From Diphasiastrum complanatum (Eukaryota; Streptophyta; Lycopodiopsida; Lycopodiales; Lycopodiaceae), in the NCBI GenBank assembly GCA_029204225.1, contig CM055092.1, positions 17,167,921-17,231,920 of the forward strand: a stretch of 64,000 bases of DNA. The letters run 5' to 3'. Both the position numbers and the translations under genes were made by a program. Below the pieces are notes generated by a model. The model did no database searches and had not been told where the DNA came from. It saw only the letters and a program-made list of their open reading frames with translations. Shown piece after piece: positions 35,801-44,010 of the stretch (positions are counted from its first letter, which is position 1; every line of letters starts with the position of its first letter).

Positions 35801-38800
35801 TGAGATAATTGAGGATGCTGAATTTGTTTCCATTACTCTCAACTCATTACCTTCATCTTATCTTCCATTTGTTTCATCTTTGAGTATCTCTCTTAGGGGG
35901 CAGCAACTCTCCTTTGATGAACTTGTTGGGCTGCTTCTTCAAGAGGAGCAAACGAGGCAAAACTTTGCGGGTGACACTCAACAAGATCAAGCTTTCTTCA
36001 AGAAAGGCAAGGGCAAAGAGGCAAGTCAAAAGGAAAGGGGAATCCTCCTTCCAAGGATGAGCAAAAGCCCGTTGGAGGTCAAAATGTCGGAATTGATACT
36101 AGTGCTTCACTTGCTACTTTGGAGCAAGAGCTTGAAGCTAGTGGTGATCTCTTCAACCAAGACTATGCTTTTGTGTCTAATATTGCTTCTACTAGTACTA
36201 CATCATCTATGAGGAATTCAGATTCTGTTTTGCAAGTTACTGATTTTCAACCCATTGAATGGGTGATTGATAGTAATGCTACTCGTCATATGACTTCTCG
36301 TAAAGAAGCATTCACTAAATTAGAAAATGGAAGCAAGGTACAAATGTGCGGAATTGGAATTGTAGCCATCATTTTGCCTAATGGTGAAGAAAAGTACATT
36401 AAGAATGTGCTTTATGTTCCAGGAATCAAGAAGAATCTTCTTTCGGTTTCAACTATGTTGAAGCAAGGACTAGTTGTTGAGTTCAAAGAAAATAAGTGTC
36501 TTGTCAAGGATCCTTAAAGATCACTCTTGATTATTGTTTCGAGAACAATGCCTTCTGGCTTATTCATTATGAATACCTATGAGCGACGAATTCCCTCTAC
36601 ATGTCTTGTTGCTTCTACATCACAATCATTGGAGTTGGCTGAATTGTGGAACGCAAGGTTTGGGCATCTCAACTTTGCAAGTTTGAAGACGTTGAAAACA
36701 TTTAATATCGTAGAAGACATTCCTACTATTGAGCAGCCGGAAGGGCATGTATGCGAGGGGTGCATACTTGGAAAGTTTCAAAGGCAACCTTTTAAGGGTT
36801 CTTGATAAATTTGAGTTGGTTCATAGTGATGTTTGTGGTCCAATGAGGACCGAATCCATTGGAAAGTGCATCTATCTTGTGACTTTTATTGATGACTTTT
36901 CTCGTTTTACATGGATCTATCCTATGAAGGCTACATCAGAAGTTTTTCAACGTTTCAAAGATTTTCTAGCAATGGTGGAAAATCAGTTTGGGCATTCTTT
37001 GAAGACCCTACGCACCGATCGAGGGAAATACATTGAGAATACGTTCGGTGCATTTCTTCGAAAAAAGGGAATTCTACATCAAATGACAACTCCCTATACG
37101 CCTCAACAAAATGGTGTTGTCGAGCGAAAGAATCGCACACTTATGGAGATGGCCCGTTGCATGCTCAAAGCAAAGGGGCTGCCTCACAAGTTTTGGGCTG
37201 AAGCGATTATAACGGCAGCATACATAAGCAATCGTTGTCCTACTAAAGCATTGAAAGTATTAACTCCTTATGAGGTTTGGTATGGAAAGAAGCCTAAAAT
37301 CTCTCACTTTCGCATTTTTGGTTGTACGGCTTATGCTTTTGTTCCAAATAAACTTCGTACAAAGCTTGAGGATAAAGGAGTTCAATGCATTTTTGTTAGC
37401 TATAGTAGTGAAAGCAAAGGCTATAGGCTGTTCAATTTGAGCACTAACAAGATTATTGTTAGTCGTGATGTGCATTTTGATGAAAAGAATTCATTGGATG
37501 TAGCCCCAACTCATATCTTGAAGGGGGACAGCCCGCATAGTGTGAATGTTGAAGTTTTTCCAGATTTGGTACCATCTTCTAATGCTGGAGATAAGGGGCA
37601 GCAATCAATCCGCCCATTGTTGCTCATAATCAGCCTGCAGGAACTGTTGAACGGCAAGGACCAGTTTTGGAAGATCTTGGACAGCCAAGTGCGGTGTCGG
37701 AGGATCTTGGACAGCAAATTGTAAGAAGAGACATGGCTGTTGGACAGCCCAAAACAGTCCACGGTGGCTGTTGTCGACTTTGCGGGACAGCAAAGTAAGT
37801 TTATTTTATGATGAAAAGACACGTGCCTCTACAAAATCAGTGGACTATGCTGATTTTTCAGATTTTGCTCTTACATCTCATGGAGATGTTGCAGAAGAAC
37901 CTGTTTTCTATGAGCAGGTCAAGGGAGTAAAATGTTGGGAGGATGAGATGCAAGATGAGTATGACTCACTTATGAAAAACCAGATTGGGGTTCTTGTTGA
38001 TCTTCCTCATGGAAAGAAGGCAATTCATTCTAAATGGGTATACAAAATCAAGTATAAGGCAAATGGTACCATTGAAAGGTACAAGGCAAAGCTCGTTGCC
38101 AAAGGCTATGCTCAGCAAAAGGGGATTGATTATGAGGAGACTTTTTGTCCTATTACTCGGATGACTACCGTGAGGGTAGTAACCTCTTTGGCTGCCCACT
38201 TTGGTTGGCGTTTGCGGCAACTTGACATAAAGACAGCATTCCTCAATGGTGATCTCAACCTGCTGGTTTTTTGGTTCAAGGCCAAGAAGATAAAGTTTGT
38301 CTTCTCGAGAAGGCACTTTATGGACTGAAGCAAGCTCCGAGGATGTGGTATCAAAAGATACATGCCTACTTTTGTGATCGGGAATTTACTAATAGTCCTA
38401 GCGAATCTACTCTTTATGTCAAGCATACTTCAGATTATAACATCATTTTTTTGCTTTATGGCGATGATATTATTATTACGGGGAAGTAATGAGCAGCAAA
38501 TTGATGCCGTAATACTTGATCTTGATATCGTTTTTGAAACCTCAGATTTAGGCCTATTGCACTTTTATCTTGGTCTTGAGGCAGAATATAGAGCGATATT
38601 TTCAGCCACAATAGTATGTTTATGGCTACGAAGACTACTTGTTGACATGAAGTTTGGCGAGCCCTCAGCCACTCTTATCTTGAGTGATAGTCAAAGTGGT
38701 ATTGCCATTGCACGAAATCCTGTTTTTCATGCGAGAACGAAGCACATCAAGATCCATTATCACTTTGTTCGGGAGAGACTTCATGATGGCGACATTTTAC

Positions 38801-41800
38801 TTGAATATTGTCCTACGGAGGATAATATTGCGGACCTCTTCACTAAGGCGTTGCCTAGAGTCAGATTTGAAGCTTTATGCAAAGCTTTAAATTTGATACA
38901 CGTGTTGGTTTTGTTACATAGTGAAGATTTCAGTTTTTGCATTGTCATTTAAAGAGGGTGTTAGAAATAAATGACTATGCTAAAGTTAATCCATAGGTTA
39001 CTTTGACCCAAAAGGTCGAGATTTGTGTAATCATGGGTATTTAGTTATTTAGGCCTTAAGTTTGTCTTAAGTTCAGTTGGACCCAAATTTGGTCATGTAC
39101 TGACTCGTGGGTCCTTAGGGGCCCTATCTTGACTTTTGGGGGGTGCCCTACATTTAGTAAGTGGTTAACCTTAGGGTTTGGTGGCATTTGGTCACATCCA
39201 AGTAAAGTACTTAGATGCTCATTGTGTATTCCATTTTAACAGTTTGGCTAAGCATTGCTCTCCATTGCTCTTGTTGCTCTTTTCTCCTCTCTCTCTCTTA
39301 GTGTTGGGCGCCCAGCCTCTTCTCTCTTGTTTTCTTTGGAGATTGATTGATATCTAGATCTTGGTGACTTGACTCTTGCTTTCCTACATGGTTCAGGTTG
39401 TCACCGACAACACTTCAAACTGCAAGCAGACGGGTGAGATTATGATGAGGGAGCACCCCAGCATTGTGTGGACACCCCGTGCTACACATTGCATAGACTT
39501 GCTCATCCATGACCTGTGTGCGTTTCCATGGATCAGAGCGGTATAGTTTTTCCCATTTGTTATGCTTTCTTCCTTCGATGTTGCTAACCACATCTCAACT
39601 ATTGTCTAAACTTTTTATTGGATGTCTGTGTTGCAGATCACTTCTATGGCCATGCGCCTAGTCACTTTTGTCACCAGGAAGAGGCGTGTGTTGGCCCTAT
39701 TCTGCACTTTCTCGACCCTAAACCTGAAGAAGCCAGCACCCACACGCTTTGCATTTTACTTCTTGGTGCTAGATTGTAGTGGTGAAGGACACATTGCGGC
39801 GGATAATTTATGGCGAGGCCTTCAGGGACTTTAAAGACCTCGCACATGCGGCATTTTTCCGACGCATCAGCGAGGGCATTCTAACGTCAACCTTGGACCA
39901 GCACATGTATGACTCTTCAGTGTATAGTTTGTTGTTTCTCACTCAAGTTTGATGTGTTTCTTTTATGCTACGGTGCACTGATTATTGTGATTTGTCTGCT
40001 GCAGGAAGGACGAGATCTCTGAGATATGGGAGTCCAGATGAGACTACTTCCACCAATCCATCCACGCCGTAGCCCACATGTTGCACCCCTTGTGGTGCTC
40101 TGCCTGGGAGAGGGATGATCCGGAGCTGCACCAGGGATGGGTGGAGTACACGGAGCGCGTATGGCCCGGACCAGGTATGTAAGAATAAATGAGGATGTAC
40201 CCAATATCAAATTTCATACTAGATATGGCAACTATAAATGATTTTTATATTACCCTTTGGCCCCCAACAAACAACAAGGTGATGAACAATTTTTGTTTGC
40301 GTGGCAATCTTGGATGATTTTTTGGTATTCATTCAAACTCTACAAGAGCATGCAGAGCTTTTTCAAACTATTTTAAGTTTATTACAAAAAGTAAAGTTCT
40401 ATGCTACAGAGAATGGGAACTTTTTCGGACAAAACTCATGTATTTGAGCTTTATCATATCTAGTCATGACTTTGAGATTAATTATGATGAGATTCGTAGA
40501 GGTAAGAAAGAGGCCAATCTCTAAAAAAAAAGTGAAGAGCAGATTAGAGAGGTTGATTAGTTATGCTTTGCTAAGATTGAATCCAATTTGTAATTTTTCC
40601 TTCAAGATATTTGTCGGACCGTTGGGTAATTCAATCATATTTAGAATAAGGTATCGTAAAGCTACAATTGAAATATCAAGTTCTGGCAATCGATCTTTGA
40701 AAAACTAAAAACAACTATTAGTCTCCCTCTTGTACTAGTCACCCATAATGCAATGGGCAGACTGAAGGCATCAACCAATTTATGGAAGATATATTGCAAG
40801 CATATGTTTCCATATGATTGGTAAATTCGGAAAATTATCTCCCAATGGGTGAATTCACATACCATAGTGCAAAGCATTATTTAGTATGTTAATATAGATG
40901 TTTGGTTTCAGCCTCATTCACCCTCTTGTACTAGTCACCCATAATGCAATGGGCAGACTGAAGGCATCAACCAATTTATGGAAGATATATTGCAAGCATA
41001 TGTTTCCATATGATTGGTAAATTCGGAAAATTATCTCCCAATGGGTGAATTCACATACCATAGTGCAAAGCATTATTTAGTATGTTAATATAGATGTTTG
41101 GTTTCAGCCTCATTCACCAATATCCATCACAGTAAAATGTTGATTGTTATCACTCAATTTCTCAAGAAAAAATCTTTGCAAATCAACATCTCAATGGATT
41201 AGTAAAGACAAAAATTCCATCAAATATCCTCACCATGATCAATAGTAAATACCAAATACAAGAACCATGGCTCAAATGAATCTCAATTCTTTGATTTTTT
41301 TTTAACTATTTGAATCATTTCAAAACAATTCTGGATTTGACCTCGAATGTAACAAATTATTAAAATGTCACCCCATTTCTTCCTTTTCTTTACAAACCTT
41401 GGGAATTTCTTCTGGAATTTTAAGAATAGTTTAGCAAGAGCTTGATTGGATTTCCAAGGAGAAACTTGAATGAAATATCCTGGGGATTATGACAAGAACT
41501 GACGATTGTAACCATATTGGGACAACTATGTATCCTTGTGACCGCTTCCAGAGGAATACCCACAAAAAGATCTCCTCACTGCCTATTTAGATGAGTCTAC
41601 ATGTCATCAACAATACACGATAACCGCATGATTTTGATGTGCTGATTAAAGTGTACATACGTAAAAGGTGTTTCCCAAGTCACAAAAATACGGTTGTACT
41701 GAGATAACAATAATACGTGAAAAGCTGCTCAGTCTATTTCTAAAAAAAGCTTCTTAGTCTATACTTATCTAAAACTACGATGAAAAGCATTTGACGATGC

Positions 41801-42129
41801 CCGGAAAACTATAAACCACGATCAGTTGACGGTCATTGATAATGATCTTACAGTATAAGCGAGTAATCAACATAACCAAGTAAAGCATAGCCTTTTATAT
41901 GGTACCTTAGAGAAACTGCGGTAGCCAGAAAACAAACAGTCACTTAGGAACAAAGGTCATCATGTGCTAACAGAGAAACCGGCATCACAAGTATCAACAA
42001 TCCCAAAATCACAAGAACCTTGGCCTCCACTATGCGTCCAAATCGTTGAAAGGCATCTTCCAAGTCTCTGTCTGTAGTATTCCAGGATAACCCGCCCACG
42101 AAACACCGAAAATCTTCAAGTTCCGCCAT
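22639..42129 (-). CDS. RZ-1-like: RZ-1-type RNA-binding protein (RRM, glycine-rich, CCHC zinc knuckle; 217 aa) with an 18.8-kb intron
   Basis: Coding exons are 42129-42019 (37 codons) and 23181-22639 (180 codons plus TAA), joined in phase 0. The RRM is split: RNP2 'CFVGGL' lies in the first coding exon and RNP1 'KGFGFVSF' in the second. A Gly/Arg/Ser linker follows, then one CCHC knuckle ([14 protein letters not shown]), then an RGG/SYR-rich tail to RSSRDDY. Tobacco and Arabidopsis RZ-1 proteins have this order and similar length. They are nuclear, bind RNA and act in splicing and cold responses. The intron sits after 'VEAK', the RRM position where plant GRP7-type genes carry theirs. The donor is AAG|GTTCTT (weak beyond GT), the acceptor TTGCACAG|GTT. 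The intron, 42018-23182 (18,837 bp), is full of transposons. Exon assignment rests on the perfect RRM fit across the junction. Confidence 0.87.
23221..23279. repeat. (CT)n microsatellite inside the intron, ~40 nt from the splice acceptor
   Basis: 59 bp of CT on the plus strand, so a pure GA tract in the RZ-1 pre-mRNA ending about 38 nt upstream of the acceptor at 23182. Confidence 0.95.
23833..23869. repeat. (CT)n microsatellite
   Basis: About 18 CT units within the large intron. Confidence 0.95.
24180..24445 (+). pseudogene. Copia gag fragment
   Basis: Broken plus-strand frames read '[15 protein letters not shown]' and '[17 protein letters not shown]', the latter typical of the UBN2 gag region ('L-N-S-L-P-x-S-Y'). 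No other domain follows. Confidence 0.45.
24446..26350 (-). pseudogene. Ty3/gypsy RT-RNase H-integrase remnant, minus strand
   Basis: Read right to left, ~26200-26000 matches the gypsy RT region around the active site ('ggaagtttgtagtagttt' = KFVVVY, then 'ggatgatattgtcatc' = DDIVI; YxDDI type). RNase H and the zinc-binding integrase end are at 25.5-24.95 kb, and the integrase core with the 'S-x-x-D-G-Q-T-E' equivalent at ~24.65-24.5 kb. Many stops and indels. Same family and orientation as 15.1-16.2 kb and 30.2-31.4 kb. Confidence 0.65.
26600..26960 (+). pseudogene. Copia reverse transcriptase fragment
   Basis: Plus frames read '[12 protein letters not shown]' followed by '[10 protein letters not shown]', the copia RT block 'L[15 protein letters not shown]', with the frame broken between the two. 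The YVDD part is absent. Confidence 0.5.
27120..27370 (+). pseudogene. Gypsy-type gag fragment
   Basis: The frame reads '[12 protein letters not shown]' and '[15 protein letters not shown]', the conserved retrotransposon gag block W-W ... W-x-x-F-x-x-x-F-x-x-x-F-x-P. Short and without the zinc knuckle. Confidence 0.55.
27371..28120. other. Intron sequence; no recognisable feature
   Basis: AT-rich with short ORFs only. Confidence 0.45.
28125..28390. repeat. GC-rich island with short inverted repeats, possibly a small non-autonomous element
   Basis: Sharp jump in GC between AT-rich flanks. 'ccttcatgttttt' at ~28206 is answered by 'aaacatgaagg' at ~28270, and 'gggcagcg...cgctgcc' forms a second small hairpin (~28162-28190). 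Clear terminal repeats or a target duplication could not be fixed. Confidence 0.3.
28431..29013 (+). repeat. Probable copia 5' LTR
   Basis: Ends ...TTTTCACA directly before TGGTATCAGAGCAGG (from 29014). The left end near 28431 is a guess. It contains a ~57-bp tandem duplication of the 'tggcaatttggaggccaaac' segment at 28447-28570. Confidence 0.6.
29448..29828 (+). pseudogene. Deleted copia ORF: gag start fused to GAG-pre-integrase
   Basis: [17 protein letters not shown] is the first block of a copia gag. The next residues ([16 protein letters not shown]) are the post-protease block and then GAG-pre-integrase ('[11 protein letters not shown]'). So about 250 codons of gag, zinc knuckle and protease have been deleted in frame. 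After ~29700 the frame runs into the gypsy LTR region and is no longer copia. Related to 180-1381. Confidence 0.65.
29700..31416 (-). mobile_element. Ty3/gypsy chromovirus, 3' part of pol and 3' LTR, minus strand
   Basis: Right to left: zinc-binding integrase end (~31.4-31.2 kb), integrase core end ('[20 protein letters not shown]' at 30958-30900, then 'AFAYNN'), the C-terminal integrase block ('[19 protein letters not shown]' near 30470-30410), and a chromodomain trace ('EYLVRWKG', 'DEDTWEKER' at about 30270-30220). A purine tract AAGGGGGAGAGAA at ~30157-30145 is followed by TGTTAGGGACTC, the start of the 3' LTR, which runs left to about 29733. Frameshifts separate the blocks, so pol is dead. 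The chromodomain identifies the chromovirus branch. Confidence 0.7.
31505..31509. repeat. Target-site duplication (left copy) GACAT
   Basis: GACAT occurs directly before the TRIM 5' LTR and again directly after the 3' LTR at 31914-31918. Confidence 0.93.
31552..31624 (+). tRNA. tRNA-like sequence in the TRIM 5' LTR (Pol III promoter module)
   Basis: Acceptor stem GGGCGGA/TCTGTCC pairs throughout with two G-U. The D stem is GCTC/GGGC. The T arm is CTGGG-TTCGAAT-CCTGG and the discriminator is A. A box TAGCTCAGTGG (31559-31569), B box GGTTCGAATCC (31603-31613, a perfect match to the consensus). The anticodon arm is imperfect: CCCAT/GAGGG has an A-A mismatch and the loop CCGGTAT has C instead of T at position 33. 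The formal anticodon is GGT. So it is probably a promoter module rather than a working tRNA. Confidence 0.75.
31654..31666 (+). other. TRIM primer-binding site
   Basis: TGGTATCAGAGCC directly after the 5' LTR, complementary to initiator-Met tRNA, as for the full-size copia elements in the window. Confidence 0.9.
31812..31884 (+). tRNA. tRNA-like sequence in the TRIM 3' LTR
   Basis: Same fold as the 5' copy with four substitutions. The D stem becomes GCTC/GAGC and the T stem gains a T-A pair (CTGGG/CCTAG), so pairing is as good or better. A and B boxes are unchanged. Same atypical anticodon loop. Confidence 0.75.
31919..32890. other. Intron sequence of unclear origin
   Basis: 31919 continues directly from 31504 in the empty TRIM site. 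32340-32890 looks like the leader of the retroelement gag that starts at 32894. No clear LTR ends seen. Confidence 0.4.
32894..33240 (+). pseudogene. Truncated retrotransposon gag
   Basis: The frame from 32894 reads a short coiled region ('[17 protein letters not shown]') then '[20 protein letters not shown]', a stop, and '[11 protein letters not shown]'. The pattern P-x-F-x-G ... W-L-x-x-x-E-x-x-F is the start of a gypsy-type gag domain. It ends where the repetitive GC-rich stretch begins at ~33240. Confidence 0.55.
33259..33376 (+). repeat. Short tandem repeat, ~39-bp unit, three copies
   Basis: Units contain 'gggcatggtacagg' and 'agtacatcacggg'. They lie at the start of the fossil hAT coding region and would encode a low-complexity N-terminal segment. 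Confidence 0.6.
34171..34175. repeat. Target-site duplication (left copy) TGGTT
   Basis: TGGTT precedes the 5' LTR and recurs at 39389-39393. Removing the element and one copy restores the hAT reading frame (EHVV|QVVTDN). Confidence 0.93.
34176..34622 (+). repeat. 5' LTR of the copia element in hAT
   Basis: 447 bp, TG...CA. It contains a 17-bp net excess over the 3' LTR, including a segment near 34340-34360 missing from the 3' copy. Confidence 0.92.
35324..38950 (+). pseudogene. Defective copia gag-pol polyprotein
   Basis: Start [10 protein letters not shown] at 35324. Gag/UBN2 35324-~35770, frameshift, then rest of gag to ~36050. No zinc knuckle remains. The protease reads [11 protein letters not shown] (Gly of D-S-G changed to Asn) near 36260. 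GAG-pre-integrase ~36640-36790. Integrase core 36800-37500 in one frame, with '[10 protein letters not shown]', D at 'TLRTDRGKY', and E at '[12 protein letters not shown]'. RT from ~37920 ('[19 protein letters not shown]', '[16 protein letters not shown]'), frameshift at ~38260, active site [10 protein letters not shown] in place of YVDD at ~38455. A deletion then joins 'LLHFYLGLE' to '[10 protein letters not shown]', removing the connection domain and the first part of RNase H. The RNase H end (38590-38890) is readable. It cannot be autonomous. Confidence 0.85.
38959..39388 (+). repeat. 3' LTR of the copia element in hAT
   Basis: 430 bp, preceded by the AAAGAGGG purine tract and followed by the TGGTT duplication. 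Confidence 0.92.
40175..40724 (+). other. Intron sequence; hAT 3' flank and start of a gypsy remnant
   Basis: No readable domain up to ~40720. It leads into the duplicated integrase fragment. Confidence 0.4.
40725..41116 (+). repeat. Exact tandem duplication (2 x 196 bp) of a gypsy integrase fragment
   Basis: 40725-40920 and 40921-41116 are identical by eye. Each reads '[19 protein letters not shown]' and, after a stop, '[12 protein letters not shown]', the gypsy integrase block with S-x-x-D-G-Q-x-E and E-F-A-Y. The duplicated unit is itself decayed, so the duplication is much younger than the element. Confidence 0.85.
41117..42018. other. 5' part of the large RZ-1 intron
   Basis: AT-rich, without gene or transposon motif. 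The last bases on the left of the exon (42018-42013) give the donor GTTCTT on the minus strand. Confidence 0.5.
42019..42129 (-). CDS. First coding exon of the RZ-1-type gene
   Basis: [20 protein letters not shown] to VEAK, 37 codons, phase 0, first half of an RRM with RNP2 (CFVGGL). The non-coding part of this exon runs to 42155, where an acceptor TTGTGCAG|CAG lies. The overlapping CAGCAG makes a NAGNAG acceptor. Confidence 0.85.
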
Positions 42130-42155
42130 AGACTGGAGTTCCAACCCACCTCCTG

Positions 42156-42260
42156 CTGCACAACATCCAGAAACAAAATCCAAAAACAGGATTAGGCAAG
42201 AGAAGCCGCATAGCCTTCCATGGCATAAAAGCTCAAGGACTTGTGATCAGGTATAATTAC
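42156..42260 (-). other. Predicted 5' UTR intron of the RZ-1-type gene (105 bp)
   Basis: Minus-strand GCGCAG|GTAATT at 42261/42260 and TGTGCAG|CAG at 42156/42155. The upstream exon runs from 42261 to roughly 42345. Confidence 0.55.
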
Positions 42261-42261
42261 C

Positions 42262-42470
42262 TGCGCTGGTAGAACAAGGAGAGAGCAGAAGCAAGATCGC
42301 TCGTAACTATCCTCTCTATGGCCCGCGCGCGCTCTCTGTCTCTTTATCCCTCCAAACACCGCTCTTTCACATCTCTTTATGGTTATTTTATCATCCCCAA
42401 ACCCTAAAAAAGAAAACCCTAACCCTAACTTAAAGATCCCTTTCAATGCTTTTATTTTTTTTATTCTCGA
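42262..42470 (-). promoter_or_regulatory. RZ-1 promoter/5' UTR with telo-box cluster
   Basis: Two AAACCCTAA telo-boxes (42399-42407, 42414-42422) and an adjoining CCCTAA (42423-42428) lie some 60-80 bp upstream of a CT-rich, GCGC-containing stretch. Telo-boxes are typical of plant promoters for translation and RNA-metabolism genes, so they fit this gene. The transcription start is inferred. Confidence 0.5.
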
Positions 42471-42479
42471 GCACCGCTG

Positions 42480-43330
42480 AAGCACACAATATTCAAATAA
42501 ATTTAGAATCAAGAATGCTTTGTGCTCATTTTTTTGTCATAATTTTCAAGCGGAAACCAAGGGGATTGGCTTAGTTGGTTAGCTTGATGTCCAAAGTTTC
42601 TTTGGTCTCAAGTTCCAACTTTCACTTGAAAACCAAAAAGCATAATTTTCAAGTGAACAAAGTTATGATGGAATGTGCATGTGGACATCCAATGGCGTGC
42701 TACCAAATAGCAGCACCATGCACATTCCGCACCTCGAGAAACACAATATTCATGTAAATTTAGAACTAGAATATTTTTAGAACCAGAATAATTTGTGAGC
42801 ATTTTTGTCATAATTTTCAAATGGACAAAGTTATGATGAAATGTGCATACGCACTAGCACATAGCACATTCTGCGCCTCTAGAAGCACAATATTTATTTT
42901 GTGAGCATTTTTTCATAATTTTCAAGTGGACAAAGTTATGATTGAATGTGCATGTGGATAGTCAATGACGGGCTACCACATAACAACATCATGCACATTC
43001 CACGCTCCTGAAGCATAATGTTCGTGGAAATTTAAAACCAAAATATTTTGTGAGCATTTTTTTCATAATTTTCAAGTGGACAAAGTGACGCACTACCACA
43101 TAGCAACCTCATGCACATTTTGCGCCTCTAGAAGCGCGATATTCATGTAAATTTAGAACTAGAATATTTTGTGAGCATTTTTGTCATAATTTTCAAGTGG
43201 ACAGAGTTATGATAGAATGTGCATGTGGACAATCAATGACGAGCATGTGCATGTGCATGTGGACAGCCAATGACGAGCTGCCACAAAGCAGCATCATGTA
43301 CATTTCGCAAGACATGTGCATGATGCAGCA
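42480..43330. repeat. Degenerate tandem repeat array upstream of RZ-1 (~100-165 bp period, about six copies)
   Basis: The block 'tttttgtcataattttcaagtgga' (shortened) recurs at ~42529, 42645, 42804, 42904, 43053 and 43174. Each is followed by 'caaagttatgatggaatgtg', 'cacatagcagcatcatgcac', 'cgcctctagaagcacaatat' and 'catgtaaatttagaac' in the same order. Units vary by indels. Confidence 0.85.
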
Positions 43331-43599
43331 ATGTGATAGCTTGTCCTTTTTTTAATGTCCACATGCATGTTTCATCAAAACATAAATAGGAATTCTTTTA
43401 TTTTGTGCAGAACATGGAAAAACTTAACAAAATTTGAAAAAACAAAAAAATTGAAAAAAAAAACGCAAAAAAAAAATCGTGATAGAAAAAATTGAAAAAA
43501 AAAAATGTGGACCAAAACCTGCGATAAAACCTGCAAAAAAAAATCCATATAAAAGCCCTCTTCCCCTCGGCACTTCTGCCTACTCAGGCAATGTGCCCT

Positions 43600-43664
43600 C
43601 CCAAGACAAAAGGCCCGTCAAAAATACCGTAAAAACATAACCCTAATCCTAACTTGAAGATCCA

Positions 43665-43711
<47 letters not shown>
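43600..43711. repeat. Second copy of the telo-box patch with a (CT)n tract
   Basis: 'aaccctaatcctaacttgaagatcc' (43640-43664, shown shortened in matching) parallels 'aaccctaacttaaagatcc' at 42421-42439. It is followed by (CT)21 at 43669-43711. Probably a duplicated piece of the RZ-1 upstream region at the other end of the repeat array. Confidence 0.5.
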
Positions 43712-43714
<3 letters not shown>

Positions 43715-44010
43715 CATTCTTCTAAACTTTCCAAAATGTAAAGTGCTTAATTAGCTTCTACTAGGATTTTAGGGCTCATGTGGCCCAATGAAACTACAAG
43801 ATATGTTTTTCTCCACAACAACATACATTCTCCCTCTTTTCGGTCTCCAAGTGTATGGTAATCCTAGGTAAACGACTATAGTCTATTGCACATTGCAATG
43901 CATGATGCATGTCATGCACCATTCATTGCATTAAGCCATGCAACCATTCACACCATTGTTTGGGTGCTTGGTTAATATGACTTATCAACCTAGGTATCAA
44001 ATCATTCATA
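43712..44010. other. No recognisable gene
   Basis: Short stretch between the CT tract and a gypsy remnant. Confidence 0.4.

Larger units (their letters stand above)
34176..39388 (+). mobile_element. Copia LTR retrotransposon inserted in the hAT transposase gene (5213 bp)
   Basis: 5' LTR 34176-34622 (447 bp) and 3' LTR 38959-39388 (430 bp) both start TGTTAGAAAT and end TTCCTACA. They differ mainly by a few small indels. Primer-binding site TGGTATCAGAGC is at 34623-34634, the purine tract AAAGAGGG at 38951-38958, and TGGTT flanks both sides. The LTRs have diverged more than those of the element at 5412, so this insertion is older. The internal polyprotein is frameshifted and deleted. Confidence 0.93.
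33377..40174 (+). pseudogene. Fossil hAT-family transposase gene with introns, interrupted by a copia element
   Basis: The hAT/DUF659 transposase can be followed exon by exon. An N-terminal part ends at 33884 ('[17 protein letters not shown]', donor GTAAGT). The core exon 33975-34175 ('[16 protein letters not shown]', '[17 protein letters not shown]', '[15 protein letters not shown]') continues in frame at 39394-39540 ('[19 protein letters not shown]', '[14 protein letters not shown]'). Exons 39637-39906 and 40005-40174 follow, each with AG before and GT after. It is dead: a frameshift near 39775 and a TGA near 40037. The C-terminal dimerisation domain is not seen. The strand is opposite to the RZ-1 gene. 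Terminal inverted repeats and an 8-bp target duplication could not be located. Confidence 0.8.

Noticed and set aside
41944-42183. Start of the RZ-1 protein at the upstream Met (42183, MDFVSGC...)
   Set aside because: A splice acceptor (TTGTGCAG) lies between it and MAELED, and the extension is not seen in RZ-1 proteins.
42423-43650. Interstitial telomeric repeat
   Set aside because: Only two or three CCCTAA units at each place; better explained as promoter telo-boxes.
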